Below are positions 1 to 6,542 of a stretch of 12,565 nucleotides of DNA, piece after piece. The notes beneath the pieces are model-generated. The model was not told where the DNA came from. It searched no databases and saw nothing but the letters and a program-made list of their open reading frames with translations. The position numbers and the translations under genes are program-made. The stretch's first letter is position 1; the number at the start of each line of letters is the position of its first letter. Source of the stretch: JBAZDV01 sp041669745 (GTDB taxonomy: Archaea; Thermoplasmatota; Thermoplasmata; Methanomassiliicoccales; Methanomethylophilaceae); the NCBI GenBank assembly GCA_041669745.1, contig JBAYAO010000037.1:1-12565 (forward strand). Reading direction: 5' to 3'.

Positions 1-84
1 GAGACGCCCCCGTATACCATACCCGGAAACCTCCTTGCACTTACAAGGGCCGCCAGAGACTTTGGTACGTACGGGACCTGCTGA
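1..84 (+). CDS. C-terminal end of an unidentified protein (5' truncated)
   Basis: The window opens inside a reading frame of 27 sense codons ending at TGA (82-84). The visible tail contains the stretch GNLLALTRAARDFGTYGTC, with a terminal Cys. I do not recognise the family and too little is present to assign a function. It counts as coding because the next gene follows in the same direction after 9 nt, with its Shine-Dalgarno sequence GAGGTGAT (83-90) overlapping this stop, the usual arrangement of coupled operon genes. The upstream sequence would be needed to identify it. Confidence 0.55.
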   Translation, partial: ETPPYTIPGNLLALTRAARDFGTYGTC

Positions 85-93
85 GGTGATAAC

Positions 94-534
94 ATGGATT
101 TCATAATATCTGATGCAGTTAAGGAAGTCATTGAGAAGAGAGGCCTGAAAGTCGACGATGTCAAGAAAGTCATTTCTGACGCAGGCGACGACAGGATATA
201 CAACGGCTCCAAGTTCATCGCGAAGAAAGAAATCGGCGATATCACCGTCTATGCGGATTACTCCGTCAAGGGAGACAACGTTACCGTTAATGCTGGATAC
301 TGTCACAAGATGAAGATCCAGGGTATCGTTCTCGAAGGAGAAGACACCGAGTGGAAGTACTGCAAGAACGGTGCGGTCGTCAAGAAAGGACACACAGACC
401 TTTCCTACATAGGTGCCACAAGGTCCGGACCTTCGCTCGTCGAGCCCGTATCCGGCCAGTCCTGGATAGAAGAGTATCTCGCAGCCGGTGCACTTACCGC
501 AGCAGAGGGCCTCTTCCAGCAGAAGAGAGCTTAA
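94..534 (+). CDS. conserved-looking 146-residue protein of unknown function
   Basis: Predicted soluble protein with no signal peptide or membrane segment, and no family I can name. The N-terminal third is charged and helical (residues 1-30). A beta-rich stretch with alternating hydrophobic residues follows (about 40-80, including FIAKKEIGDITVYADYSV), then a Gly/Ser/Pro-rich region and a final helix (about 123-142). It has only two Cys (C70, C90), so an iron-sulfur cluster held by this protein alone is unlikely. The ATG is well supported: GAGGTGAT ends 3 nt before it and overlaps the stop of the preceding gene, which implies translational coupling and probably a shared complex or pathway with that gene. 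A palindrome covers the TAA stop (527-538) and T-tracts follow, so this is probably the last gene of its operon. Confidence 0.8.
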   Translation: MDFIISDAVKEVIEKRGLKVDDVKKVISDAGDDRIYNGSKFIAKKEIGDITVYADYSVKGDNVTVNAGYCHKMKIQGIVLEGEDTEWKYCKNGAVVKKGHTDLSYIGATRSGPSLVEPVSGQSWIEEYLAAGALTAAEGLFQQKRA

Positions 535-586
535 GCTCGATTCTTCGCAAGAAAACTTAAACCTTTTCCTTTTTAGTATTTTTGTA
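527..586 (+). terminator. T-tract transcription terminator after the 146-residue gene
   Basis: A perfect 12-bp palindrome, GAGCTTAAGCTC (527-538), spans the stop codon. A 5-bp hairpin follows, TTCTT-CGC-AAGAA (541-553). Three T-runs come next (564-567, 570-574, 579-583). Archaeal intrinsic termination depends mainly on U-tracts in the transcript, so the T-runs are the stronger evidence and the hairpins are supporting. Confidence 0.6.
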
Positions 587-605
587 ATGATTAACGATAG
601 TACAC

Positions 606-613
606 CTTATTAT
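606..613 (+). promoter_or_regulatory. TATA-like box of the radical SAM gene
   Basis: The sequence CTTATTAT is centred about 32 nt upstream of the ATG at 642. A start site about 25 nt downstream would give a leader of only a few nucleotides and would place the alternative GTG (633) outside the transcript. The match is modest and its assignment rests on position. Confidence 0.4.
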
Positions 614-641
614 TGAGAAATGTGTTGTCGGTGTGATCCGC

Positions 642-2006
642 ATGTCCGAGAAGATTGGTGAAACGTCCGCATTGTGTCCAGAGTGTATGAAGACAATCAC
701 GGCTGAGAAGATAGTCGAGAATGATGACGTGTATATTGTCAAGACCTGTCCCGAACACGGGACATGGAAGGTCAAGATCTGGTCCGGTGCAGAGCATTAC
801 AAGTATCTATATGAATTCGCCGCCGTTACGAAAACACCGGAGAAGTATGCGGTACATGATGTCAAGGATTGTCCCCACGAATGCGGTCTGTGCGACAAGC
901 ATATGCAGCATTCCTGTCTGAATGTCGTAGAGGTCACCAATCACTGTAATCTGAATTGTCCGATCTGTTTTGCAACGGCGAACGGGTGCGGTTACGATTT
1001 TCATCCAGATCTAGGACAGATCAGAGGTATGTTCCAAACGGTCATCGATTATGTGAAGAGTCCCAGATGTGTCCAGATCTCAGGAGGGGAGCCCACCGTA
1101 AGGGACGATCTTCCGGAGATTGTGAAGATGGCCAAGGATATGGGAATCGAGCACATAGAGATCAATACCAATGCGATCCGCATAGCGAAGGATATGGAAT
1201 ATCTGAAAAAACTGAAGGAAGCAGGTGTGGATGATTTCTATCTGCAGTTTGACGGCACGGATGATGAGATATACCTTAAGACGAGAGGAAAAGCACTGTT
1301 TGCCGTGAAAGAACAGGCGATCAGGAACTGTTCCGAGGTAGGCATAGGCGTCACACTCGTGGTCACCGTTTCTCCGGACATCAATCTATATCATGTAGGG
1401 GATATCATAAGATATGCTGCTTCAAAGGTTCCGACAGTGAAAGGTGTACATTTCCAGCCGATATCGTATTTCGGCAGGTATCCGGTAGATCCGAAAGATG
1501 AGAATCGTGTATTGTTACCAGATCTGGCCCGTGCCATCGAAGTTCAGACAAAGGGGATGCTCAAGGCAGACAATTTTCTGCCGACGTCATGTTCGAACGT
1601 CCACTGCGATATGAAGTCACTTTCAGTCGTCCTTCCGGACGGGTCCTTGTTTCCACTTACAACGATGGCACTCGGACCACCTGCAAAGACGGATAATATC
1701 GCGAACAAGACCAGAAACGAGGTATCGAAGTTCTGGCATTTCATCGAGGATTCGATGGACGGCGACGCGATAGAGAACAAAGATGATGACAGGACATGGA
1801 AAACCTTCGTCAATAGGGCGAAGACCCACTATCTCACCGTTTCCGCGATGGCATTCCAGGATGTCTGGACGGGTGAAGTGGAAAGATGGGAGCGCTGCTG
1901 CATCCACGTGGTGACGTTAGACGGGAGAATGGTTCCATTTTGCTTGTTCAATACCACGGCCAAGGACGGAACGACGCTGTATCGCAAGAAGACATTCTGT
2001 CAGTGA
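642..2006 (+). CDS. tes: radical SAM protein, candidate tetraether lipid synthase (Tes)
   Basis: Probable iron-sulfur radical SAM enzyme of the MJ0619/MA_1486 type, which joins two archaeal diether lipids by C-C bonds between phytanyl tails to give tetraether (GDGT) lipids. Residues are numbered from ATG 642 (454 aa). An N-terminal rubredoxin-like site has CPEC (12-15) and CPEH (36-39). A cysteine group follows (C77, C81, C84, C92), then the radical SAM CxxxCxxC (C102, C106, C109) and GGEP (148-151). The C-terminal half holds further Cys (317, 322, 419, 420, 434, 453), including RCCIHV and VPFC. Tes is known to hold three 4Fe-4S clusters plus one mononuclear iron, and this inventory could supply them. 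A GTG at 633 is in frame, but GGTG (630-633) suits the ATG as ribosome site. The protein is shorter than MJ0619 (about 500 aa). A different lipid-modifying or unrelated COG1964-type enzyme remains possible. Confidence 0.7.
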   Translation: MSEKIGETSALCPECMKTITAEKIVENDDVYIVKTCPEHGTWKVKIWSGAEHYKYLYEFAAVTKTPEKYAVHDVKDCPHECGLCDKHMQHSCLNVVEVTNHCNLNCPICFATANGCGYDFHPDLGQIRGMFQTVIDYVKSPRCVQISGGEPTVRDDLPEIVKMAKDMGIEHIEINTNAIRIAKDMEYLKKLKEAGVDDFYLQFDGTDDEIYLKTRGKALFAVKEQAIRNCSEVGIGVTLVVTVSPDINLYHVGDIIRYAASKVPTVKGVHFQPISYFGRYPVDPKDENRVLLPDLARAIEVQTKGMLKADNFLPTSCSNVHCDMKSLSVVLPDGSLFPLTTMALGPPAKTDNIANKTRNEVSKFWHFIEDSMDGDAIENKDDDRTWKTFVNRAKTHYLTVSAMAFQDVWTGEVERWERCCIHVVTLDGRMVPFCLFNTTAKDGTTLYRKKTFCQ

Positions 2007-2040
2007 ATGCAAAAGGTACAGTGGGCTCTACGGACCGTAA

Positions 2041-2055
2041 AGGGTCGAAGACCCT
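2041..2055. terminator. hairpin between convergent genes
   Basis: A perfect 6-bp stem with a GAA loop, AGGGTC-GAA-GACCCT, fills the end of the 48-nt gap between the radical SAM gene and the convergent Cys-rich gene, and its last base is in the latter's stop codon. A second small inverted repeat, TACGG-A-CCGTA (2029-2039), lies just before it. It could serve both transcripts. No strong T-tract follows, so intrinsic termination is uncertain. Confidence 0.4.
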
Positions 2056-2357
2056 CATCTTCTGTAATATCCGAAGGATTTATGGTAGCCGCTGACTATG
2101 TTATTCATGTAATTGCCGAGGAATTTCTCCTTTTCCTTGGTATTGACCACGAAACCGTTGATCGGAAACTCTGCATCGCAATGCACGCACCTGACGAATT
2201 TGCAATTCTGGTTCGCCTGAGGACACGCCCTGCAGGCAATGGCTCTAGATTGAAAGAGACTGAATTCTTTTCCGCACCTAGGACATGTAAATCTGTGTGT
2301 GGCTGAGAGCATCTGCGGTGTAACGCCTGCCCTTGCCATTTCTGGAGTCAAAGTCAT
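2055..2357 (-). CDS. small Cys-rich (zinc- or cluster-binding) protein, 100 aa
   Basis: I do not recognise a named family. Seven cysteines lie in the central third: CPRC (25-28), CRAC (42-45), C52, and CVHC (57-60). CPRCGKEF resembles a zinc-ribbon knuckle, and the CxxC pairs at 42-45 and 57-60 could complete a zinc site or hold an iron-sulfur cluster. The N-terminus (TLTPEMARAGVTPQML) looks like a short helical motif. The C-terminus is basic and aromatic and ends YYRR. There is no membrane segment. The start is supported by GAGG (2365-2368) 7 nt upstream and a TATA-like element at 2394-2400. It is encoded opposite to its neighbours, convergent with the radical SAM gene and divergent from the ligase gene, sharing the short promoter region with the latter. 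A regulator or a metal/cluster-handling partner are both possible; neither is shown. Confidence 0.75.
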   Translation of the reverse strand: MTLTPEMARAGVTPQMLSATHRFTCPRCGKEFSLFQSRAIACRACPQANQNCKFVRCVHCDAEFPINGFVVNTKEKEKFLGNYMNNIVSGYHKSFGYYRR

Positions 2358-2393
2358 CTATAAACCTCTAGCACTTCCCCTAATGCGGTTCGG

Positions 2394-2400
2394 ATATATA
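2394..2400. promoter_or_regulatory. symmetric TATA-like element between divergent genes
   Basis: The near-palindromic ATATATA lies in the 121-nt region between the Cys-rich gene (-) and the ligase gene (+). On the minus strand its centre is about 40 nt from the ATG at 2357, leaving a short leader that contains the GAGG ribosome site. On the plus strand it could drive the ligase with a leader of about 60 nt or more. A second plus-strand candidate, ATAAAAT (2461-2467), would suit a leaderless start at 2491. Confidence 0.5.
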
Positions 2401-2478
2401 CAATAAACGGGAATTCCAACAATCATCATCTGGATATGTTGTATACGGCCGTCCGATAAGATAAAATCCCTCCATGTC

Positions 2479-3948
2479 ATGGGAAGGGCCATGGGCGCAT
2501 GGGAGTCGATGAAGTTATTCATAATAAGGCGCAGGTTATTGGCAAATATGATCCCCAGGGGTTGCAAGAATCCGCTAGAGGAATGGATGGCAATCAAGGC
2601 CCGTATGACATTCAAGAAGAATCGCGAACTTAGAGAGGAGATCGGTAGGAAGACGCTGGAAGACGTCTCTCGCGAAGACTTTGAGAAATATCAGATGTTC
2701 AGATTCAGGGAGCAGATGCGGTATGCTGAGGAGAATTCCCCGTATTACCGGAATAAATTCAAAGATGCGGGCGTCAGGCCCGAAGACATACGTTCTTACG
2801 ATGATCTGGAAAGGGTCCCGTTCACAGAGGCATCCGATCTGGCAGCCGATTCCTCATATTTCTTTGCGGTGTCAAGGACAAAGATGGTAAAAGAGTTCAC
2901 AACGACCGGGACGACGGGTCACAGAAAATCAATAGGGTATACGGTCAATGACCTGGTGTCAAAGATAGATATCGTCGCATCCGCACTCAGGGACATAGGA
3001 ATGACCGAGAAGGATTCCCTGCATGTGATGTTCCCTATGGTGACAGCGTGGGATCCAAGTCTCATGATGGTCGGTGCCTGTAAAGTTCTGGGTTATGGGT
3101 CTTCCGTCTGTTCTGATACTAGTATGGATGTTCAGATGAAGACTATGAAAGATGCCGGAACCACGTATATCATCGGACTTCCTTCTTTCATCTATCGTGT
3201 AACGGCGCTCATGGGCGAAGATGTGGATCTTAAAAGTATGGGCATCAGGAAGATCATCTCGACATCCGAGCCTTTGTCCGAGAGCATGAGGCACTCGATT
3301 GAAAGGGCATGGGGGTGCAAAGTGATCGATGTGTGGGGGATGACAGAGTTCGGATTGGCATGTGCTGTGGAATGCGATGAGCAGAACGGTCTTCATACGG
3401 ACGAAGCGAACATGTTGTTCGAGATCGTTGATTCAGAGACAGGGAAGCATGTTCCAGCGGGACAGAAGGGCGAGATGGTGATATCATCATTGAATGCAGA
3501 AGGAACCGTTCTTCTGAGGTACAGGACTCGGGATATTGCGGCAATGTTGGATCCGCCTTGCAAGTGCGGCGCCCATTTCAATAAGAGACTGGTGAAACCG
3601 AGCGGAAGGCTGGACCTTCAGTTCAAGGTGGGGATGGGATATAAAGTGTATCCAGTGTTGTTCGATGAGGTCCTGTTCTCAAATCCGGCCGTGATCGATT
3701 ATCAGATGAAGATCACAAAGGAAGGATACAAAGATGTCCTTACGTTCGAAATCGAAGCCACTGACGAAAGCGATACGGTAAGGAAGATCATTATCGATGC
3801 AATAAGTGCCATATCAGAGATAAAGAACGGTTTGGAGGACGATCTGATCGATGTGCCGAAGGTGGTATTCACGGATATAGGCTCAATGGAATACGCAGCA
3901 AAAGCCAAGAAGATAGTGGATCTCAGAGGGAATTTCGACAAAGAATGA
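2479..3948 (+). CDS. PaaK/F390-synthetase-like adenylate-forming ligase, substrate unknown
   Basis: ANL-superfamily enzyme expected to activate a carboxylate (or a phenolic group, as in F390 synthetase) with ATP. Residues are numbered from 2479 (489 aa). The PaaK-type helix ENSPYYRNKF is at 85-94, the phosphate-binding loop TTTGTTGH at 141-148, WGMTEFG (adenine/AMP motif) at 286-292 and YRTRD at 348-352. The hinge region has GRLD (376-379), and a C-terminal Lys-rich stretch AAKAKK (473-478) sits where the catalytic lysine belongs. C295, C299, H306 and CKC (361-363) resemble the structural metal site seen in this family. About 40 residues precede the usual PaaK start, including the plausible segment KNPLEEW (30-36). 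The start is unresolved: 2479, 2491 and 2509 are all in frame; 2491 has GGAAGGG and 2509 has GGGAG upstream, 2479 has neither. It ends 2 nt from the convergent GGGP synthase stop. Substrate and pathway cannot be read from the sequence. Confidence 0.85.
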   Translation: MGRAMGAWESMKLFIIRRRLLANMIPRGCKNPLEEWMAIKARMTFKKNRELREEIGRKTLEDVSREDFEKYQMFRFREQMRYAEENSPYYRNKFKDAGVRPEDIRSYDDLERVPFTEASDLAADSSYFFAVSRTKMVKEFTTTGTTGHRKSIGYTVNDLVSKIDIVASALRDIGMTEKDSLHVMFPMVTAWDPSLMMVGACKVLGYGSSVCSDTSMDVQMKTMKDAGTTYIIGLPSFIYRVTALMGEDVDLKSMGIRKIISTSEPLSESMRHSIERAWGCKVIDVWGMTEFGLACAVECDEQNGLHTDEANMLFEIVDSETGKHVPAGQKGEMVISSLNAEGTVLLRYRTRDIAAMLDPPCKCGAHFNKRLVKPSGRLDLQFKVGMGYKVYPVLFDEVLFSNPAVIDYQMKITKEGYKDVLTFEIEATDESDTVRKIIIDAISAISEIKNGLEDDLIDVPKVVFTDIGSMEYAAKAKKIVDLRGNFDKE

Positions 3949-3950
3949 GG

Positions 3951-4688
3951 TCAGATGCCTTTTGCCGCTCTGATGACATCGGTTATCAGTGTCCTATCCG
4001 AACATTGCTCTATGAAAGTTCCGGTGACGATGATGTTGGCACCTGCCTTCCTGGCGGCTTCGGCAGCCTCAGGGGTCCTTATCCCTCCGCCGACGATCAA
4101 CGGGATGGTGACCGTATCCCTCACAGCACTGATCATTCTGGGCGGCACGGGCTCATCGGCTCCGCTTCCTGCCTCAAGATATACGAAGTTCATGCCCAGA
4201 TACTCGCAGGCCAGAGCATAGGCTGCAGCGCTCTTTTGATCATCTCTCTTTATGGGTTTCGCTTTTCCGACCTCGGCGACCTTCATTCCAGGTTCAACGA
4301 TTATGTATCCCATGGAAATCGGTTCCATTCCCAGCTGTTTGATGATGAGACTCGCGTAAGCTTGAGCGCCGATCACCATTCCTAGGTCAGTGCTATTCAC
4401 CATACTCATGAAAAAGAGGGCGTCGCATTTTTCGGGTAATGCATGGGGTCCGGCAGGAAAATAGATGACAGGTAATTTTGTCGCCTTTTTGATGGCCATT
4501 GCGGTTTCATTCACGTTCTCCGTCGTGATTCCGGTAGATCCCCCGATCATAATGGCATCTGTGCCTGCTTCTTTGCATTCCAAGGCGATTCTGGCGGCCT
4601 CTTCGGCTGATTGTTTATCAGGATCGAGGAGGGTCATGTGAAGTGTTCCTTTTTTTATCCTATCCATAACATACTCTTTTACCGTCAT
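3951..4688 (-). CDS. geranylgeranylglyceryl phosphate synthase (GGGPS)
   Basis: Catalyses the first committed step of archaeal membrane lipid synthesis: transfer of geranylgeranyl from GGPP to sn-glycerol-1-phosphate, forming the first ether bond. It is a soluble TIM barrel of the PcrB/GGGPS family, 245 aa, the usual length. Visible landmarks are DPDK (22-25), GGST (49-52, phosphate binding), YLEAGSGA (170-177), GGGIR (200-204) and TGT (222-224), the glycerol-1-phosphate and Mg-dependent substrate-binding segments. It is the last gene of the radA operon. Its ATG lies one base after the TAA of the DGGGP synthase gene, with the ribosome site GGAGTGAT (4695-4702) inside that upstream gene, so translation is probably coupled. 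The next lipid enzyme is thus encoded immediately upstream, which supports the assignment. Confidence 0.95.
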   Translation of the reverse strand: MTVKEYVMDRIKKGTLHMTLLDPDKQSAEEAARIALECKEAGTDAIMIGGSTGITTENVNETAMAIKKATKLPVIYFPAGPHALPEKCDALFFMSMVNSTDLGMVIGAQAYASLIIKQLGMEPISMGYIIVEPGMKVAEVGKAKPIKRDDQKSAAAYALACEYLGMNFVYLEAGSGADEPVPPRMISAVRDTVTIPLIVGGGIRTPEAAEAARKAGANIIVTGTFIEQCSDRTLITDVIRAAKGI

Positions 4689-4689
4689 C

Positions 4690-5502
4690 TTATATCACTC
4701 CGAGTATGAATGCCACAAGTGCTATCATCATGGCAAATTTTGCAGTTTTTTGAGCCTTGTGGGGGTTATTGAAAAGAATTAAAGCGGCGTATATAAACAT
4801 TGCATCTGCTACCAGAACGGTCAAGTAGAGGTATCCCAGGTCGTTGTTCAGTACGGGCAATAGGCTCAATGCCGGTCCGGCCACAAAGAAGAAGGCCGCA
4901 ATAAATCCCGCGTTCTTCTTTCCGACCCTCATCGGAAGGGTGGATCTTCCTTTGTCACCGTCTACATCTTCGATGTCCTTCGTTATCTCACGGCCGATGG
5001 ATACAAGGGTTGCCAACAATGCGACCACATAGCTGTTCTCTATATGCCCTACTATTGCACCCCCCAGGAGAAATATCATCCCCGTGAGCACTGCGATTGT
5101 GACATTTCCGATGAATCCTCTTTGCTTCAACAGTAATTCGTATGAGATCATCAGGACAGATGCTACGATGACAATGATCGTCGAAAGCGGATCCTTCAAG
5201 AGGAGTGAAAGTATACATGCGGCCAACAACGTGCCTGTGCCCACATACAGTGCATCCTCCGGCTTCATCCTTCCGGACGGTATGGGCCTGTCCGGATGGG
5301 ATATCGTATCGATGTCCTTGTCGATATAGTCGTTTATGGAATTTCCGCCAGCGATAAACAAGGTGACCACGAAGCAGGAGATGAGTACGTTCTCCCAATA
5401 ATTGCCGATATTCAATCCCACAGCTATGAAGGCTGAGACGAATATACCGACGATGCCCATGAGACAGTTACCCAATCTGAACAACTGGAGATACTTATTC
5501 AC
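4690..5502 (-). CDS. digeranylgeranylglyceryl phosphate synthase (UbiA family)
   Basis: Integral membrane prenyltransferase that adds the second geranylgeranyl chain to GGGP, giving DGGGP (archaetidate precursor). 270 aa with about nine hydrophobic segments. The two Asp-rich motifs of the UbiA superfamily are present: NSINDYIDKDID (54-65), followed by HPDRPIPSG (69-77), and REITKDIEDVDGDKGRSTLP (171-190). The HPDRPIPSG run and the second motif's KDIEDVDGDK are typical of the archaeal DGGGPS branch rather than quinone-pathway members. Coupling to GGGPS strengthens this. The start is GTG at 5502: GAGGG lies just upstream and overlaps the trmG10 stop, and translation from here gives the usual short N-terminus before the first membrane helix. 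It lies 6 nt after trmG10. Confidence 0.93.
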   Translation of the reverse strand: MNKYLQLFRLGNCLMGIVGIFVSAFIAVGLNIGNYWENVLISCFVVTLFIAGGNSINDYIDKDIDTISHPDRPIPSGRMKPEDALYVGTGTLLAACILSLLLKDPLSTIIVIVASVLMISYELLLKQRGFIGNVTIAVLTGMIFLLGGAIVGHIENSYVVALLATLVSIGREITKDIEDVDGDKGRSTLPMRVGKKNAGFIAAFFFVAGPALSLLPVLNNDLGYLYLTVLVADAMFIYAALILFNNPHKAQKTAKFAMMIALVAFILGVI

Positions 5503-5508
5503 GGACCC

Positions 5509-6525
5509 TCATCCTGATTGTTCCATATAATCATTGGTTTTTCTGAATATGTGATAGTATCTAGACAGGGACCCGTGGACCCTTTGAATATGAACGCACT
5601 CTTTCCTCATAGGGCCATACGAGATCTCGTGTGGCAACACCACACCGACCGTGTGATCCATCTTCAGTGTTTCTCGGAATGATACCATAGCTCTTCCGTA
5701 GATGCTGTCGATATCTTCACCGCCTGTATGTGTGGACCTTCCATACGGGGGATCGCAGGCTATTCCGTCGACCTCGCCGAATCTCTCGAATGTCCTGGAT
5801 ACATCCAGTACATCGGAATCATACAGTTCAAGATCGTAAAAATCCATGTTTTCCCGTGTTCCGTCGATCATCTCCTGATCGAAATCTGATGCAATCGGCT
5901 TCATACCCATGAATGCCGCTTCTATGACTATTCCACCCGTACCGCAAAAAGGATCCAACACGACACTCCCACGTTTCACCCCGGTAAGGTTGATCAACGC
6001 CCTAGCGTACCTTGGGTGCAGAGATATCGGTGAGAAGAACGGTCTCTCTCCGACCTTTCTCGTTTCAAGTATATCTCTGTTGATCGTTCTCTGACCCAAG
6101 AAGACATGGATCTTGTCGCTCATGAACATCCATACCTCCTGTTCAGGTGTTTTTAGATCTACATCATTCTTCTTTGAAAGTATCCCGCCCAACTTTCTGA
6201 TTAGGTCCTGAGAATCTATATTTTTCATTTTCCCCTCGAATCTCTTTCCTCTTACGGCAAACGATCCTTCGGGAATGGTGATATCGTTGAACCCTGAGAG
6301 ATCATCAGGATTGAAGGAGCCAAGATGTCTTCCTATCCTATGCGTCAGAGAGATTCGATCCGCAATGTCATCCAGATGTTCTTCATCAAATGATGCAACG
6401 ACGTAGCCCGGGCCTTCGGCGATCAGATTGTATGAATCGGTCTCGGCTTCTATGCATTTCAAAGCCTCGGCCGAGCACATCGTCTTATGTTCGCCTGAAA
6501 GCTCGAAGAAGAAGGGGGAGTTCAC
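5509..6525 (-). CDS. trmG10: tRNA (guanine-10-N2)-methyltransferase, Trm-G10 / archaeal Trm11 type
   Basis: Methylates (usually dimethylates) the exocyclic N2 of G10 in tRNA using SAM. 338 aa, the normal length for the family. The N-terminal half (about 1-150) corresponds to the ferredoxin-like plus THUMP tRNA-binding module, and the C-terminal half is a Rossmann methyltransferase. Visible motifs are HPRYARAL (170-177), SAM-binding DPFCGTGG (191-198), acidic ASDFD (212-216) and catalytic DPPYGRS (258-264), the N-methyltransferase motif IV. The start is GTG 6525, chosen because the next Met (residue 16) would remove the family's opening segment FFFELSGEH. A G-rich run lies directly before the GTG but is closer than an ideal ribosome site. 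It follows radA by 17 nt and precedes the DGGGP synthase by 6 nt. Confidence 0.92.
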   Translation of the reverse strand: MNSPFFFELSGEHKTMCSAEALKCIEAETDSYNLIAEGPGYVVASFDEEHLDDIADRISLTHRIGRHLGSFNPDDLSGFNDITIPEGSFAVRGKRFEGKMKNIDSQDLIRKLGGILSKKNDVDLKTPEQEVWMFMSDKIHVFLGQRTINRDILETRKVGERPFFSPISLHPRYARALINLTGVKRGSVVLDPFCGTGGIVIEAAFMGMKPIASDFDQEMIDGTRENMDFYDLELYDSDVLDVSRTFERFGEVDGIACDPPYGRSTHTGGEDIDSIYGRAMVSFRETLKMDHTVGVVLPHEISYGPMRKECVHIQRVHGSLSRYYHIFRKTNDYMEQSG

Positions 6526-6542
6526 GCCCCCCTGATTGGGTT

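Noticed and set aside
2007..2306. 99-codon plus-strand frame directly after the radical SAM stop
   Set aside because: It starts at the ATG next to the TGA but runs through the hairpin and opposite the Cys-rich gene. The minus frame has a coherent CxxC pattern, a ribosome site and a TATA box.
2959..3396. 145-codon minus-strand frame inside the ligase gene
   Set aside because: The opposite frame has the intact adenylation motifs TTTGTTGH and WGMTEFG nearby. The reverse product is His/Cys-rich and low-complexity, typical of an antisense shadow.
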